Assembly (NCBI GenBank): GCA_020161935.1
Contig: JAIUNI010000014.1
Span: 1-64,000, forward strand
Reading direction: 5' to 3'
Origin: Chloroflexota bacterium
GTDB lineage: Bacteria; Chloroflexota; Anaerolineae; Aggregatilineales; Phototrophicaceae
DNA length: 64,000 nt
Shown here piece after piece: positions 24,295-32,153 of the stretch (the stretch's first letter is position 1; every line of letters begins with the position of its first letter). The notes under the pieces are model-generated. The model was not told the DNA's origin. It was given only the letters and a program-made list of their open reading frames with translations, and searched no databases. Position numbers and translations under genes: made by a program.

Positions 24295-24867
24295 TTGAAT
24301 TTTCCCGCTGATCCATTTCGTGAATCACTTTTAGCTTATTTTGATGAACTCAAAGAGCGTGTTGCGACCGAAAGCGGGGATTGGACGGTAAAAGGTTTCA
24401 TTGATGTCTATCAACGTATCTATACCATTTCGCTCGATACAAAAGTGCTGTCAAAAGTACTTGAACTGCTTATGTTTCCAGTTCTGGCAAAATTCGCAAA
24501 GGAACATCACTTTCAGCTATTTCTGGCACGCGCTCAAAATCAATATCCTGATATCAGCCTTGTTTCAGAGATCGACACGACTTGTTATGCCTTAGACATC
24601 AAAACCACTTATCGAACAGGAACGGATAAGCAGGGACGTATGAAAGTCAACGGCATGACGTTAGGAACGTTTGGGGGCTACTTTAGAGATCGAGACCGCG
24701 CAACAATCAGTACCTTTCCTTATAACCGTTATCATAAACACTATGTTTTAGGTGTCGTTTACAGCCAAGTTCAAGGCATAGACGAGCGCGAAATTTACGA
24801 TATTGGAGATCTATCACAAGCCAAGATAATGAAGATGAACTATAAATCCCCCTCAAAAGGTTTGTAA
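24295..24867 (+). CDS. EcoRV-like type II restriction endonuclease, C-terminally truncated
   Basis: A 190-residue protein that matches EcoRV by eye across its catalytic core: LDTKVLSKVLELL, NQYPDISL, LDIKTTY, and a conserved FPYNRYHKHYVLG block. Catalytic residues correspond to EcoRV Glu45, Asp74, Asp90 and Lys92 as Glu57, Asp86, Asp101 and Lys103 here, with nearly the same spacing (29 and 15 against 29 and 16). A glutamine-loop equivalent (RAQNQYPD) is present. EcoRV has 245 residues; this frame ends where EcoRV still has about 85, including the R-loop that reads DNA. No continuation is visible in other frames. Start: TTG at 24295 with GGAG six bases upstream. Probably inactive or altered. 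Confidence 0.8.
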   Translation: MNFPADPFRESLLAYFDELKERVATESGDWTVKGFIDVYQRIYTISLDTKVLSKVLELLMFPVLAKFAKEHHFQLFLARAQNQYPDISLVSEIDTTCYALDIKTTYRTGTDKQGRMKVNGMTLGTFGGYFRDRDRATISTFPYNRYHKHYVLGVVYSQVQGIDEREIYDIGDLSQAKIMKMNYKSPSKGL

Positions 24868-24922
24868 ACTCTAATCCTCAAATAAGAATTTTTGTGCTAT
24901 AATAGCTCTTGTATTGCTCTGT

Positions 24923-25072
24923 GGTAGGACTACCTTAAGTGGTGGATGATTATTTTAAGCCCTCACCCCCAGCCCCTCTCCCTCAGGGCGAGGGGAGAAA
25001 AGACCGAAAGACGGCTTAAAACAATGCTCTTCCGCTTGAAAATTCGTCTCCACCGTTTAGTGTGGTGCTACC
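24923..25072. mobile_element. MITE-like element B, 150 bp
   Basis: The left end GGTAGGACTACCTTAAGTGG and the right end (inverse complement of GGTAGCACCACACTAAACGG) are imperfect inverted repeats. Flanking 8-mers TGCTCTGT (24915-24922) and TTCTCTGT (25073-25080) match at seven of eight positions. The core is a CCCTCACCCCCAGCCCCTC...GGGCGAGGGGAG palindrome. It lies 55 bases after the truncated endonuclease gene. Confidence 0.8.
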
Positions 25073-25394
25073 TTCTCTGTGTCCTCTGTGCCTCTGTGGT
25101 TAAAATGTATTGGCTTTGCGGCTTTGCTTCCTTGTGCCTTTGCGTTTTGTTATGGTGTTTGCGCTTTTGCATTTTCGGCGAAACGCTCCCTCATTCCCGC
25201 CGAAAGTGTCACAGCGGCGGATACACGGGGGACATCCGCCGCACTTGCGTCATTTCAGCGGAAACAGCCGGGCCTCCCGCCGCCACAAAATGACCATTCA
25301 GCGGATACACGGGAGCTTCCCGCCAGACAATTCGGCGGGAATAATGCGAAATTTGTGCAATTTGCGAATCAAAAAGGCGCTTAAACAGGGGTGG
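25073..25394. repeat. Gene-free repeat region
   Basis: CTCTGTGTCCTCTGTGCCTC at 25075-25094 is the reverse complement of the CACAGAG word arrays. TTTGCG/TTTGTG words follow to about 25170. From 25185 to 25345 there is a degenerate inverted arrangement of CATTCCCGCCGAAA, CATCCGCCGCACTTGCGTC and CGGCGGGAATAATGCG. It is also present in the reverse sense at about 37640-37815. Confidence 0.55.
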
Positions 25395-25952
25395 TTATAA
25401 CTGGCGCGTCAAGCGAATGAGTTCATCATAAACCCGGCGGCTCTCGGCGGGGTCAAGCACATCCACATTGAGGGCGCGGCCAAAAACCATCCCGTCTACC
25501 GCCAGCCGGATGATGGTCGCCAGAACAGGGTTGCTGCTGTCCTGCACGGCGGCAAGCTGGCTGCCTTCAAAACTCTTGCGGATGCGGTCGAGGATTTGCG
25601 TCTCGGCGGAGACGGCTGCGGCGAGGGCAGGCAGCAGGTTCATCTCCTCATAACGCACCGCAAACACCGTGCGGATATACGCCCGCAGCCAGCGCCCCGG
25701 CTGGTCGTCCGTCTCCTGCTGGAGTTCATCTTGCAGGCGGTTGTTGAACATCATCACCACCTGATCGATCAAACCGTTAATCAAGTCTTCTTTGGAATGG
25801 AAGTGATGCAGGACACCGCCTTTGGTCAAACCAGCTTCGTGGGCAACCGCGTCAATCGTGAACCCGGTGAACCCCTGCCGCGCGATGATGCGGGTCGCGG
25901 CGTTCAACACCGTCTCGCGGGTTTGCATCGCTTCCTCTTTTGTCCGGCGCAT
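25395..25952 (-). CDS. TetR/AcrR-family transcriptional regulator
   Basis: A 185-residue repressor. The N-terminal helix-turn-helix is clear (VLNAATRIIARQGFTGFTID, then AGLTKGGVLHHFHSKEDLI). The C-terminal helical domain (about 75-185) binds an effector and mediates dimerisation. It lies immediately downstream of the P450 gene on the same strand. A TetR-like palindrome sits at the P450 promoter, so the P450 is the likely target; this is inference from position and operator form. The effector is unknown. Confidence 0.85.
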   Translation of the reverse strand: MRRTKEEAMQTRETVLNAATRIIARQGFTGFTIDAVAHEAGLTKGGVLHHFHSKEDLINGLIDQVVMMFNNRLQDELQQETDDQPGRWLRAYIRTVFAVRYEEMNLLPALAAAVSAETQILDRIRKSFEGSQLAAVQDSSNPVLATIIRLAVDGMVFGRALNVDVLDPAESRRVYDELIRLTRQL

Positions 25953-26049
25953 GGTTGTCCTCCATCCAATAGGGCAGGGGAATAAACCCCCACCGCTACA
26001 GCTTGAAAGGGAGGAAACGCTCCTCCCTATAGATGAGACTCGGTAGAGA

Positions 26050-26172
26050 CCATTTGAAAAGTTCTAAGAATACCGGACAGCCTGTCTGCTGTCCCTACAA
26101 AGGCACGTTCTCGCTTTGGGTAGGGACGCGAGACAGCGCGTCCGCCTAGCTTAAACTCAACTTTTCAAACGG
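26050..26172. repeat. Composite element: terminal inverted repeats around two opposed CCCTAC hairpins
   Basis: Left end CCATTTGAAAAGTT (26050-26063) and right end AACTTTTCAAACGG (26159-26172) are inverted repeats with 13 of 14 matches. Inside lie a GGACAGC-stem hairpin with CCCTAC tail (26075-26098) and an opposed GTAGGGACGCG hairpin (26120-26144). The same plan occurs at 51820-51963. The right end stops four bases before the stop codon of the P450 gene. No target duplication is evident. Confidence 0.75.
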
Positions 26173-26176
26173 CTTC

Positions 26177-27538
26177 TTACAGGCTGCGAGCCGTCAGTGT
26201 GGCTTCGAGGCCAGATTTGGGGCGCAGCGTCCCCGCGATTTCGAGTTCGACGCGGTGTTCAGGCAGCAGCGCCACGTGATGTTTTTGGGCGAGCGCAGCC
26301 AGAATGAGTACGCTTTCCATCATCGCGAAGCCGTTACCAATGCAGACGCGCGGCCCACCGCCGAAGGGAATATACGCCTCGCGCAGCGGTTGTTCGGCTT
26401 TGTCCTTCAGCCAGCGCTCCGGCATGAACGCATCCGGCTTTTCGAACCAGCGGCTATCGTGGTGCAGCACCCACGGGCTGAGGAAGACGAATGTTCCCCC
26501 GGCAATATGGTAGCCGTTAATCTCGACATCTTCCAGCGGTACGCGGCGCGTAATCCACGCCACCGGGTAGCAGCGCAGCGATTCCTTGATGACGGCGTTG
26601 CAGTAGGCCAACTGCGGCACATCGTCCGAGGTGGGTGTACGACCATTGAGAACGCGGTCAACCTCCGCTTCGACCTGCGCGTAAGCCTCCGGGTTCTGCG
26701 AGAGCAGCATCCACGCCCACGAGAGGGTGGTGGCGGTGGTTTCGTGTCCGGCGAGGTACAGCGTGCGGATTTCGTCCAATAGCTGCTCGTCGCTCATCGG
26801 CTGACCGTCCTCGTCGCGGGTTTCCATGAACATGGTGAGCAAATCGCGCTGCTCGCTGCCTTCCTTGCGCCGCTGCTCGATCAGTTCCAGCAGCAGCCCG
26901 TTGACGTGGGTGACGGCTTCTTGCATCTGGCGGCGGCTGGGCGTGGGGATGAAGTCCGGCAGAATGGCCTCGATACCGGTCTGCTCGGCTCCCAGCGCGT
27001 GCATCATCGCGTCGAACGAACCCGTCACATCACCGATCACCGTTCCCTGCACATCGACATCAAACAGCACCTTCATAATGATGCGCTGGGTGAGCGACAT
27101 CATATCCTGATGCAGATCGCGTGTCGTTCCCGGCTGCCACGTTTTCGCGAGGTCCTGCGTGTATTCGACGATCTGGTCAGCGTATTTCTTGATGGACTGG
27201 TGGTGAAAGGCTGGCGCGATGAGTTTCCGCTGCCGCTTCCAGAAGTCGCCCTCGCTGGTGACGAGACCGTTACCGAGGATTTTCTGCATAGCAAGCGAGG
27301 GATTACGCTTGCCGTGGTCGTAGCGCTTGCCCGTTTCGACGAGGATGCGGTCAACGGCCTGCGGGTCGCTCACCAAGACGCTCTTGCTGCCCATCAGCGA
27401 GAAGGCCGCGACATCGCCGTAGTCGCGCTGGAGGCGGGTGACAAATTTAATCGGGTCGCGGGCGAACTCCGCCATGCTGCCGATGATGGGGAAGCCAGAT
27501 GTACCGGCAGGTTGTTTTTCAACTTCAAGCGTAACCAC
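26177..27538 (-). CDS. Cytochrome P450
   Basis: A 453-residue haem monooxygenase. The I-helix oxygen motif AGHETT lies at about residue 265, the ExxR of the K helix in ESLRCYP at about 322, and the haem-thiolate signature FGGGPRVCIG at about 392-401, so all catalytic landmarks are intact. The N-terminus has no membrane anchor, giving a soluble class. The order of motifs and the PERW (MPERWL) are of the CYP102/CYP4-like type. Substrates may be fatty acids or alkanes, but this is only family-level inference. The GTG start at 27538 has GAGGAG eight bases upstream. Transcription is probably repressed by the TetR protein encoded downstream. Confidence 0.9.
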   Translation of the reverse strand: MVTLEVEKQPAGTSGFPIIGSMAEFARDPIKFVTRLQRDYGDVAAFSLMGSKSVLVSDPQAVDRILVETGKRYDHGKRNPSLAMQKILGNGLVTSEGDFWKRQRKLIAPAFHHQSIKKYADQIVEYTQDLAKTWQPGTTRDLHQDMMSLTQRIIMKVLFDVDVQGTVIGDVTGSFDAMMHALGAEQTGIEAILPDFIPTPSRRQMQEAVTHVNGLLLELIEQRRKEGSEQRDLLTMFMETRDEDGQPMSDEQLLDEIRTLYLAGHETTATTLSWAWMLLSQNPEAYAQVEAEVDRVLNGRTPTSDDVPQLAYCNAVIKESLRCYPVAWITRRVPLEDVEINGYHIAGGTFVFLSPWVLHHDSRWFEKPDAFMPERWLKDKAEQPLREAYIPFGGGPRVCIGNGFAMMESVLILAALAQKHHVALLPEHRVELEIAGTLRPKSGLEATLTARSL

Positions 27539-27558
27539 GATGTCATCTCCTCAAATTT

Positions 27559-27610
27559 ACATACCGACTGTCTGGTATGTATTTTACGGCTGTATCGGAA
27601 GGGGTGTCAA
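27559..27610 (-). promoter_or_regulatory. P450 promoter with overlapping TetR-type operator
   Basis: On the minus strand TTGACA (complement of 27605-27610) and TAAAAT (complement of 27581-27586) are separated by 18 bases. Directly downstream, ACATACC (27559-27565) and GGTATGT (27574-27580) form a perfect inverted repeat with an 8-base spacer, placed over the transcription start. The geometry is that of a repressor site, and the half-site resembles known TetR-family operators. Confidence 0.75.
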
Positions 27611-27613
27611 TGA

Positions 27614-27927
27614 AGGTTGCATGTGAAGGTTAAAAGATGAAAGAGGGCAGGGGAGAGATGACTCATCTAAAACCGATGACATCTATCACGGGTTGGTTGA
27701 CTCGCCACCAAAATAGGCGCATAATGCGAAATGAAAGGCATATGAAGTGGAAAGGCAAATCCTTTGACGGACTTAGCCGAACAACAGCATAGTCCTTTAG
27801 GATGTCTGCTCCTCTAACGCAGCAGGCACGAACGCCCATAAGGGCCTTCACGATAGATGAATGGATCATCAAAACACAAACGCGCCAAAATTACTGGCGC
27901 GTTTGCTTTTGTGTGAGGGGCAGGGGA
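27614..27927. terminator. Gene-free gap with a bidirectional terminator at 27878-27904
   Basis: Arms AAACGCGCCA (27878-27887) and TGGCGCGTTT (27895-27904) form a perfect 10-bp stem, T-rich on both sides. It ends the copper operon on the minus strand. Nothing else recognisable lies in the gap. Confidence 0.75.
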
Positions 27928-28869
27928 TTAGCCGCCGGGCATGGCGGCAGGGGCTTCTACGGGTTCGCGCACGGGCAGCGTGACCGTTAGCGGTTCACCT
28001 GCGGCGAAGTTGAGCGTTAGGTCGATGGTTGAACCGACCGCCAATTCGCCCTTGAGGCCGATCAACATGACATGCAGCCCGCCGGGGCGCAGTTCGACCG
28101 CCGCACCGGCTGGAACAGGAATGCCGCCCTCGACCGGACGCATTTGCATCACGTCACCGTCGCCCATTATCATCTCGTGCAGTTCAATCGCCTCGGAAAC
28201 GGTGCCTTCCGCGCTGACCAGCACGTTATCGGTGTCGGTCAGGTTCAGCAAGAGGGCGTAAGCCGCGCTGTTGGGCATGGCGGCGTTTGCAGGACGCGCC
28301 CACGCGCCGACCACGTGCAGACCGGCACACGCACCCCAATCGGTCGTACTCGGCGCTGCGGGTTCAGCAGTCATTTCGTTTTCCGGCTGTGCCATGCCGC
28401 CTTCCACTGCCGTCATATCGACAACCGGCACCTGGACAGCCACTTCACCGGCGTGTTCAAAGGTCAGCAGCAAGTCCAGTGTTTCGCCCGCAACTAATGG
28501 CTGCTTGAGGCCAATTAACATGATGTGCAGCCCGCCGGGGGCGAGCGTCAGGAAATCGGAGGATGGAACGACGAACCCACCCTCGACGGGGCGCATTTGC
28601 ATCACGTCACCCTCACCGACAACCATCTCGTGCATTTCAGCAGCGTCGGCAGCCGGGGTGGTAATGCTCAACACCGTGTCGGTTTCCGCGCCGAGGTTCA
28701 CCAGCAGCCCGAACACGGCTCCGGTTGGTGCGCCTTCCGGTGTCGAGCGTGCGTACCCGTTGAACAGCGCAGCGAGGTGGCACTCGTCACCGTGGTAAGC
28801 GGCTGATATACCCAAAGGTGCGATCAACACCAAACATATCGTGATCCATGCCAACCATTTGATCTTCAT
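27928..28869 (-). CDS. Secreted double-domain PCu(A)C copper chaperone
   Basis: A 313-residue exported protein (signal peptide about 1-23). Two PCuAC domains are fused. Domain 1 (about 30-150) has His80-x-Met82, Met90/Met92 and His115-x-Met117. Domain 2 (about 183-300) repeats this with His231, Met233, Met241/243, His266 and Met268. These are the H(M)x10Mx21HxM copper(I) ligands. PCuAC proteins carry copper outside the membrane to the CuA or CuB site of cytochrome oxidase. The gene is the last of a three-gene operon with SCO1 and a YtkA-like protein, which supports the role. Most family members have one domain, so the fusion is unusual. The C-terminal tail is Pro/Ala-rich. Confidence 0.85.
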   Translation of the reverse strand: MKIKWLAWITICLVLIAPLGISAAYHGDECHLAALFNGYARSTPEGAPTGAVFGLLVNLGAETDTVLSITTPAADAAEMHEMVVGEGDVMQMRPVEGGFVVPSSDFLTLAPGGLHIMLIGLKQPLVAGETLDLLLTFEHAGEVAVQVPVVDMTAVEGGMAQPENEMTAEPAAPSTTDWGACAGLHVVGAWARPANAAMPNSAAYALLLNLTDTDNVLVSAEGTVSEAIELHEMIMGDGDVMQMRPVEGGIPVPAGAAVELRPGGLHVMLIGLKGELAVGSTIDLTLNFAAGEPLTVTLPVREPVEAPAAMPGG

Positions 28870-28893
28870 GTCGTTGCTCCTTGAAAAGTGCGG

Positions 28894-29511
28894 TTAGGTT
28901 TGCGGCAAAATAAGCTGCAAGTCGTGAACGATGTCACGGTAGTTCGTGCCATACAGGTACTGCATCCGCAGCTCGCCCGTGCTGTCGATCAGAAACACGG
29001 ACGCAGTATGATCCATCAGGTAAGACAATGCCGACTCGCCGACAACGCGCTTGGTCGCCACGACACCGAACTCGTCCAGAAGCGATTGTAGGGCAGGGGT
29101 GTCGTCACGCAAACCGATGAAATCATCATCAAAGGCCGCCATATACAGTCCGAGGTTATCGAGCGTATCGCGTTCAGGGTCAATCGTGACGAACAGGATT
29201 TTGAGCTTATCCGCCGGTTGGTTCAGGCTTTCGTAGACATGCTTGAGTTCGGCGAAGGTGGTCGGGCAAAAGTCCGGGCAGGAACGATAGCCGAAATAAA
29301 TGAGCATCGTTTGCCCTTTATGCTCGCTGAGTTTAAAGGGCTTACCGGTAGTCGAGGCGAGGGTGAAGTCGCTCAACTGGCGCGGCGGATTGATGACTGC
29401 ACCACGCATCTCACCACTTTCAAATACACTTTTCGGTTGGTTGGAGGCGGGCGTACAGCCGACCAGCGCGGCGAGCAGAACCGCGAAGAAGAACAGCCGG
29501 TTTGGGTTCAT
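28894..29511 (-). CDS. SCO1/SenC-family copper metallochaperone lipoprotein
   Basis: A 205-residue lipoprotein. The lipobox LVGC places the lipidated Cys at residue 19. A thioredoxin fold follows with the copper-binding CPDFC (Cys78 and Cys82) and the conserved distal His168 (MDHTASVFLID). SCO proteins reduce and metallate the CuA centre of cytochrome c oxidase. The gene starts three bases after the stop of the upstream YtkA-like gene and ends 24 bases before the PCuAC gene, so the three are co-transcribed. All metal ligands are present. Confidence 0.9.
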   Translation of the reverse strand: MNPNRLFFFAVLLAALVGCTPASNQPKSVFESGEMRGAVINPPRQLSDFTLASTTGKPFKLSEHKGQTMLIYFGYRSCPDFCPTTFAELKHVYESLNQPADKLKILFVTIDPERDTLDNLGLYMAAFDDDFIGLRDDTPALQSLLDEFGVVATKRVVGESALSYLMDHTASVFLIDSTGELRMQYLYGTNYRDIVHDLQLILPQT

Positions 29512-29514
29512 ATT

Positions 29515-30243
29515 TTATTCCTCAATGATGATGCTAACGGTGGACATGCCAATCGTACACACGCCGACAAAGGTGTTTGGTTCGGTGAACGTCTGGCGGA
29601 TCACCTCGCCGGGGGCGATGGTATACGGGCCGACGGTATGCGTGACCAGATCGTTATTCTGGATGATGAGTGTGTTCTTGCCGCGTACACTTAACCGGAT
29701 TTCTTCGGGAATCACCATTTCGCCGACCATCCCCGCCAACTGCATGGCCTGTGTACCCTGTGGAATGGTGATGACATACTGGTGTTCGGGATCGGTGATG
29801 ACGGTTTGATTCTGGCTTTCGCTGCGGAACTGGTTTTCGTAATCGGGCGCGGTGACGGCGATCTGATAGACGTATACGGCGAAGGTATCGGCTACCGTCC
29901 GGCCATCCGCCAGCACAGCCTGTACCTTGACGTACCATTCGCCATACATTGACCAGATGATGTCCGAGGTGAAGGTGTTGGCGGCAGTGCGGGTGACGGG
30001 CGCATATAACGAGAGCATGGCAGCGTGGTTCATTTCCGCGCTCACGTCAAAGGTTTGTACATCAACCGCCGCGCCGTTCGCATCCGAGACGGTGAAAAAT
30101 AAACGCGACGAGCCAACGACCAGCGGATAGGGGTTTGACTGCAACGCGACGTGAACCGGAACGACGGTGGGTTTACGGAGATAGAAAAAACTCACTGCCA
30201 ATGCCGCAGCCGCGATGAATGTCAGTGCAATTACTTTCTTCAA
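29515..30243 (-). CDS. Membrane-anchored YtkA/FixH-like protein with cupredoxin-like C-terminus
   Basis: A 242-residue protein with an N-terminal signal anchor (about residues 4-22). A YtkA/FixH-like beta domain (about 28-130) contains FDVSAEMNHAAM, a Met/His-rich segment typical of copper handling. A cupredoxin-like domain follows (about 145-242) with His in THTVGPY and Cys/Met in GVCTIGM as possible ligands; the second His of a classical site is not obvious. The TTG start at 30243 has GGTGAG six bases upstream and was preferred to the GTG at 30258. It is the first gene of the copper delivery operon. Its exact role is inferred from neighbours. Confidence 0.7.
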   Translation of the reverse strand: MKKVIALTFIAAAALAVSFFYLRKPTVVPVHVALQSNPYPLVVGSSRLFFTVSDANGAAVDVQTFDVSAEMNHAAMLSLYAPVTRTAANTFTSDIIWSMYGEWYVKVQAVLADGRTVADTFAVYVYQIAVTAPDYENQFRSESQNQTVITDPEHQYVITIPQGTQAMQLAGMVGEMVIPEEIRLSVRGKNTLIIQNNDLVTHTVGPYTIAPGEVIRQTFTEPNTFVGVCTIGMSTVSIIIEE

Positions 30244-30487
30244 AATAGGCTCACCCACAAGTTAGCCGGTTACAGTGTAATGATAATTGTACTTGGCCTG
30301 GTATAGCGTGTGACAAATATCACGATTTATCAATGGTCAATCTCATGTACCTGAAAAGGGGTATCCTTTTATGTCGAAAATAGATCGTGTAAAGAAGTAT
30401 TTAAGCGATTTATTGATCTTGTTGAAATACCACTGATTTTTAAAGTGATTAACCCTTGTTCGAACTTTTAGCATCATACCAATGTTG

Positions 30488-30667
30488 GGTAGCACTACCT
30501 TAAGTGGTGGATGCCGGTTTTAAGCCCTCACCCTACGATGGTACGTTCGCAGGCTCACTCCACCATCAGCCCTCTCCCTCAGGGCGAGGGACTTTAAGGA
30601 TGTTTAGGGTTCATTTTGCGATGAAATCGACACAAAATGAATTTCCACCGTTTAGTGTGGTGCTACC
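30488..30667. mobile_element. MITE-like element C, 180 bp, with perfect 8-bp target duplication
   Basis: Left end GGTAGCACTACCTTAAGTGG and right end (inverse complement of GGTAGCACCACACTAAACGG) are inverted repeats. Both sides are flanked by CAATGTTG (30480-30487 and 30668-30675), an exact 8-bp duplication. The core carries a hairpin with stem GATGGT/ACCATC around the 19-base loop also seen in the Prim-Pol gene. It is probably the youngest of the three copies. Confidence 0.9.
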
Positions 30668-30800
30668 CAATGTTGATGATGCTTGGTCTTTTTATAACGC
30701 TTGAGCATTTTAAACTTCCCGAAGGCTTCAATATTTTCCCAAAACGCTGCTGATTATAAGAGAACAAAACGCTTTCTCTATATCACGTGGCATTGCTTAT

Positions 30801-30853
30801 TTGACAAAGAAAACGTTTTCTGTTATCTATTAAGCTAAATAGAAAACGTTTAC
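30801..30853 (+). promoter_or_regulatory. Promoter and two LacI-type operators of the sugar operon
   Basis: TTGACA (30801-30806) is followed after 17 bases by TATCTA. The palindrome GAAAACGTTTTC (30809-30820) lies in the spacer, and a second site GAAAACGTTTAC (30842-30853) lies just downstream of the start region. Central CG palindromes of this form are typical LacI/GalR operators. This suggests autoregulation by the LacI-type protein encoded next. The remaining stretch 30259-30480 shows nothing recognisable. Confidence 0.75.
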
Positions 30854-30982
30854 TATCAATATTGCCGCGGTCAGGGTGTGTATGCCGATCCGCGTGGCGG
30901 GGTAATTAACCTCTCCCCTGCCAGATGGATTGTGGTAGTCTGTACCCACCCTATCCGATTTTTATTGAGGTTCATTTTTACG

Positions 30983-32080
30983 ATGACGACTATTCGTGAT
31001 GTTGCCGAGGCCGCAGGCGTTTCGATTGCTACTGTGTCGCGCGTCCTCAGCAAAAGTAATTATCCGGTCAGCCAAGATACCCGCGAACGCATCATCAGCG
31101 CAGCCAAGACGCTGGGCTATTCGGTCAACCGTGCCGCCCGCAGCCTGCGTACCGACCGTTCGTACATCATCGGCGTGATCGTGGAAAACTTCAGCTCGTA
31201 CTTCGCGCCGGCCATCATTCGCGGCTTGCAGGATGTGCTGCATCACAACGGGTATTTCTGTCTCGTGGTTGATATTCCGTGGGAAGAAAAGTCACAGTCG
31301 AAAGTGGTACAAGATTTGCTCGGTCATTCGGTAGATGGCTTTATCTTTGTTGAGACGTGGAGTTCGGTGAACGAAAACGCGGGCATGTTGAGCGGCAAAC
31401 CGTATGGTTTTGTTCACCGCCTGTTCCACGAGCCGCACCCGAACAGCGTCATACCGGACGAACTCTACAACCAGACGCTGGTGGTCAACCACTTGATTAA
31501 CATGGGCTACAAACGTATTGGTTACATCAGCGGCCCGCCGAACTTTTTCTCGTCCGCCGACCGCCTAAATGCTTACTGTGACGCGCTGACGGCTGCCGGA
31601 CTGCCGGTTGACGACAGCATCATCATGCCGGGGAATTGGAGCGTACCGGGCGGCTATAAGGCGATGGTGGACATTCTCGCTTTGCCGAGCATTCCACCGG
31701 CGGTCGTAGCAGCCAACGACCAGATGGCCTTCGGTGCCATCCGTGCGATACAGGACGCAGGGCTGCGCGTGCCGGAGGATATTGCCGTCGTGGGCTACGA
31801 TGATGATGAATTTGCCAAAGTCGCCAACCCGACGATTACGACCGTCAATCTACCCTTGTTTGAAATGGGGCAGGTCGCGGCTACCAACTTACTGAAGCAG
31901 CTTCACGGTGAAGCTGCCCCGACCGAAGAAACCCGCATCCGCAGCCGCCTGATTGTGCGGCAGTCGTGCGGCTCGCCCGAAGGACGGCATGTGCTGGCCT
32001 CCGATTATATGCGGCACGACCCGAATGCTGATCGACCCGCCGGAAAACCTCCGGTTGATCTGAACGAAGCACCTGAATAA
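30983..32080 (+). CDS. LacI/GalR-family transcriptional regulator
   Basis: A 365-residue repressor. The N-terminal helix-turn-helix is canonical (TTIRDVAEAAGVSIATVSRV), followed by the hinge (YSVNRAARSLRT) and a periplasmic-binding-type ligand domain (about 60-335). The last 25 residues are a polar extension. The ATG at 30983 was chosen because the family begins at this point; upstream in-frame codons lie over the promoter. It is followed by a sugar ABC transporter and a GH127 glycosidase on the same strand, so it most likely senses an arabinose-type sugar. Two matching operators precede it. Confidence 0.9.
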   Translation: MTTIRDVAEAAGVSIATVSRVLSKSNYPVSQDTRERIISAAKTLGYSVNRAARSLRTDRSYIIGVIVENFSSYFAPAIIRGLQDVLHHNGYFCLVVDIPWEEKSQSKVVQDLLGHSVDGFIFVETWSSVNENAGMLSGKPYGFVHRLFHEPHPNSVIPDELYNQTLVVNHLINMGYKRIGYISGPPNFFSSADRLNAYCDALTAAGLPVDDSIIMPGNWSVPGGYKAMVDILALPSIPPAVVAANDQMAFGAIRAIQDAGLRVPEDIAVVGYDDDEFAKVANPTITTVNLPLFEMGQVAATNLLKQLHGEAAPTEETRIRSRLIVRQSCGSPEGRHVLASDYMRHDPNADRPAGKPPVDLNEAPE

Positions 32081-32153
32081 GGAGGGAGTACAGGCAGAAA
32101 AGAGCGAACGTTCGCCATAAAGTTCACTTTTATACGTCAAACGAGGAGCGAAA

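Noticed and set aside
24868..25100. Continuation of the EcoRV-like nuclease in another frame
   Set aside because: All frames after 24867 stop soon and show none of the expected R-loop pattern before the MITE.
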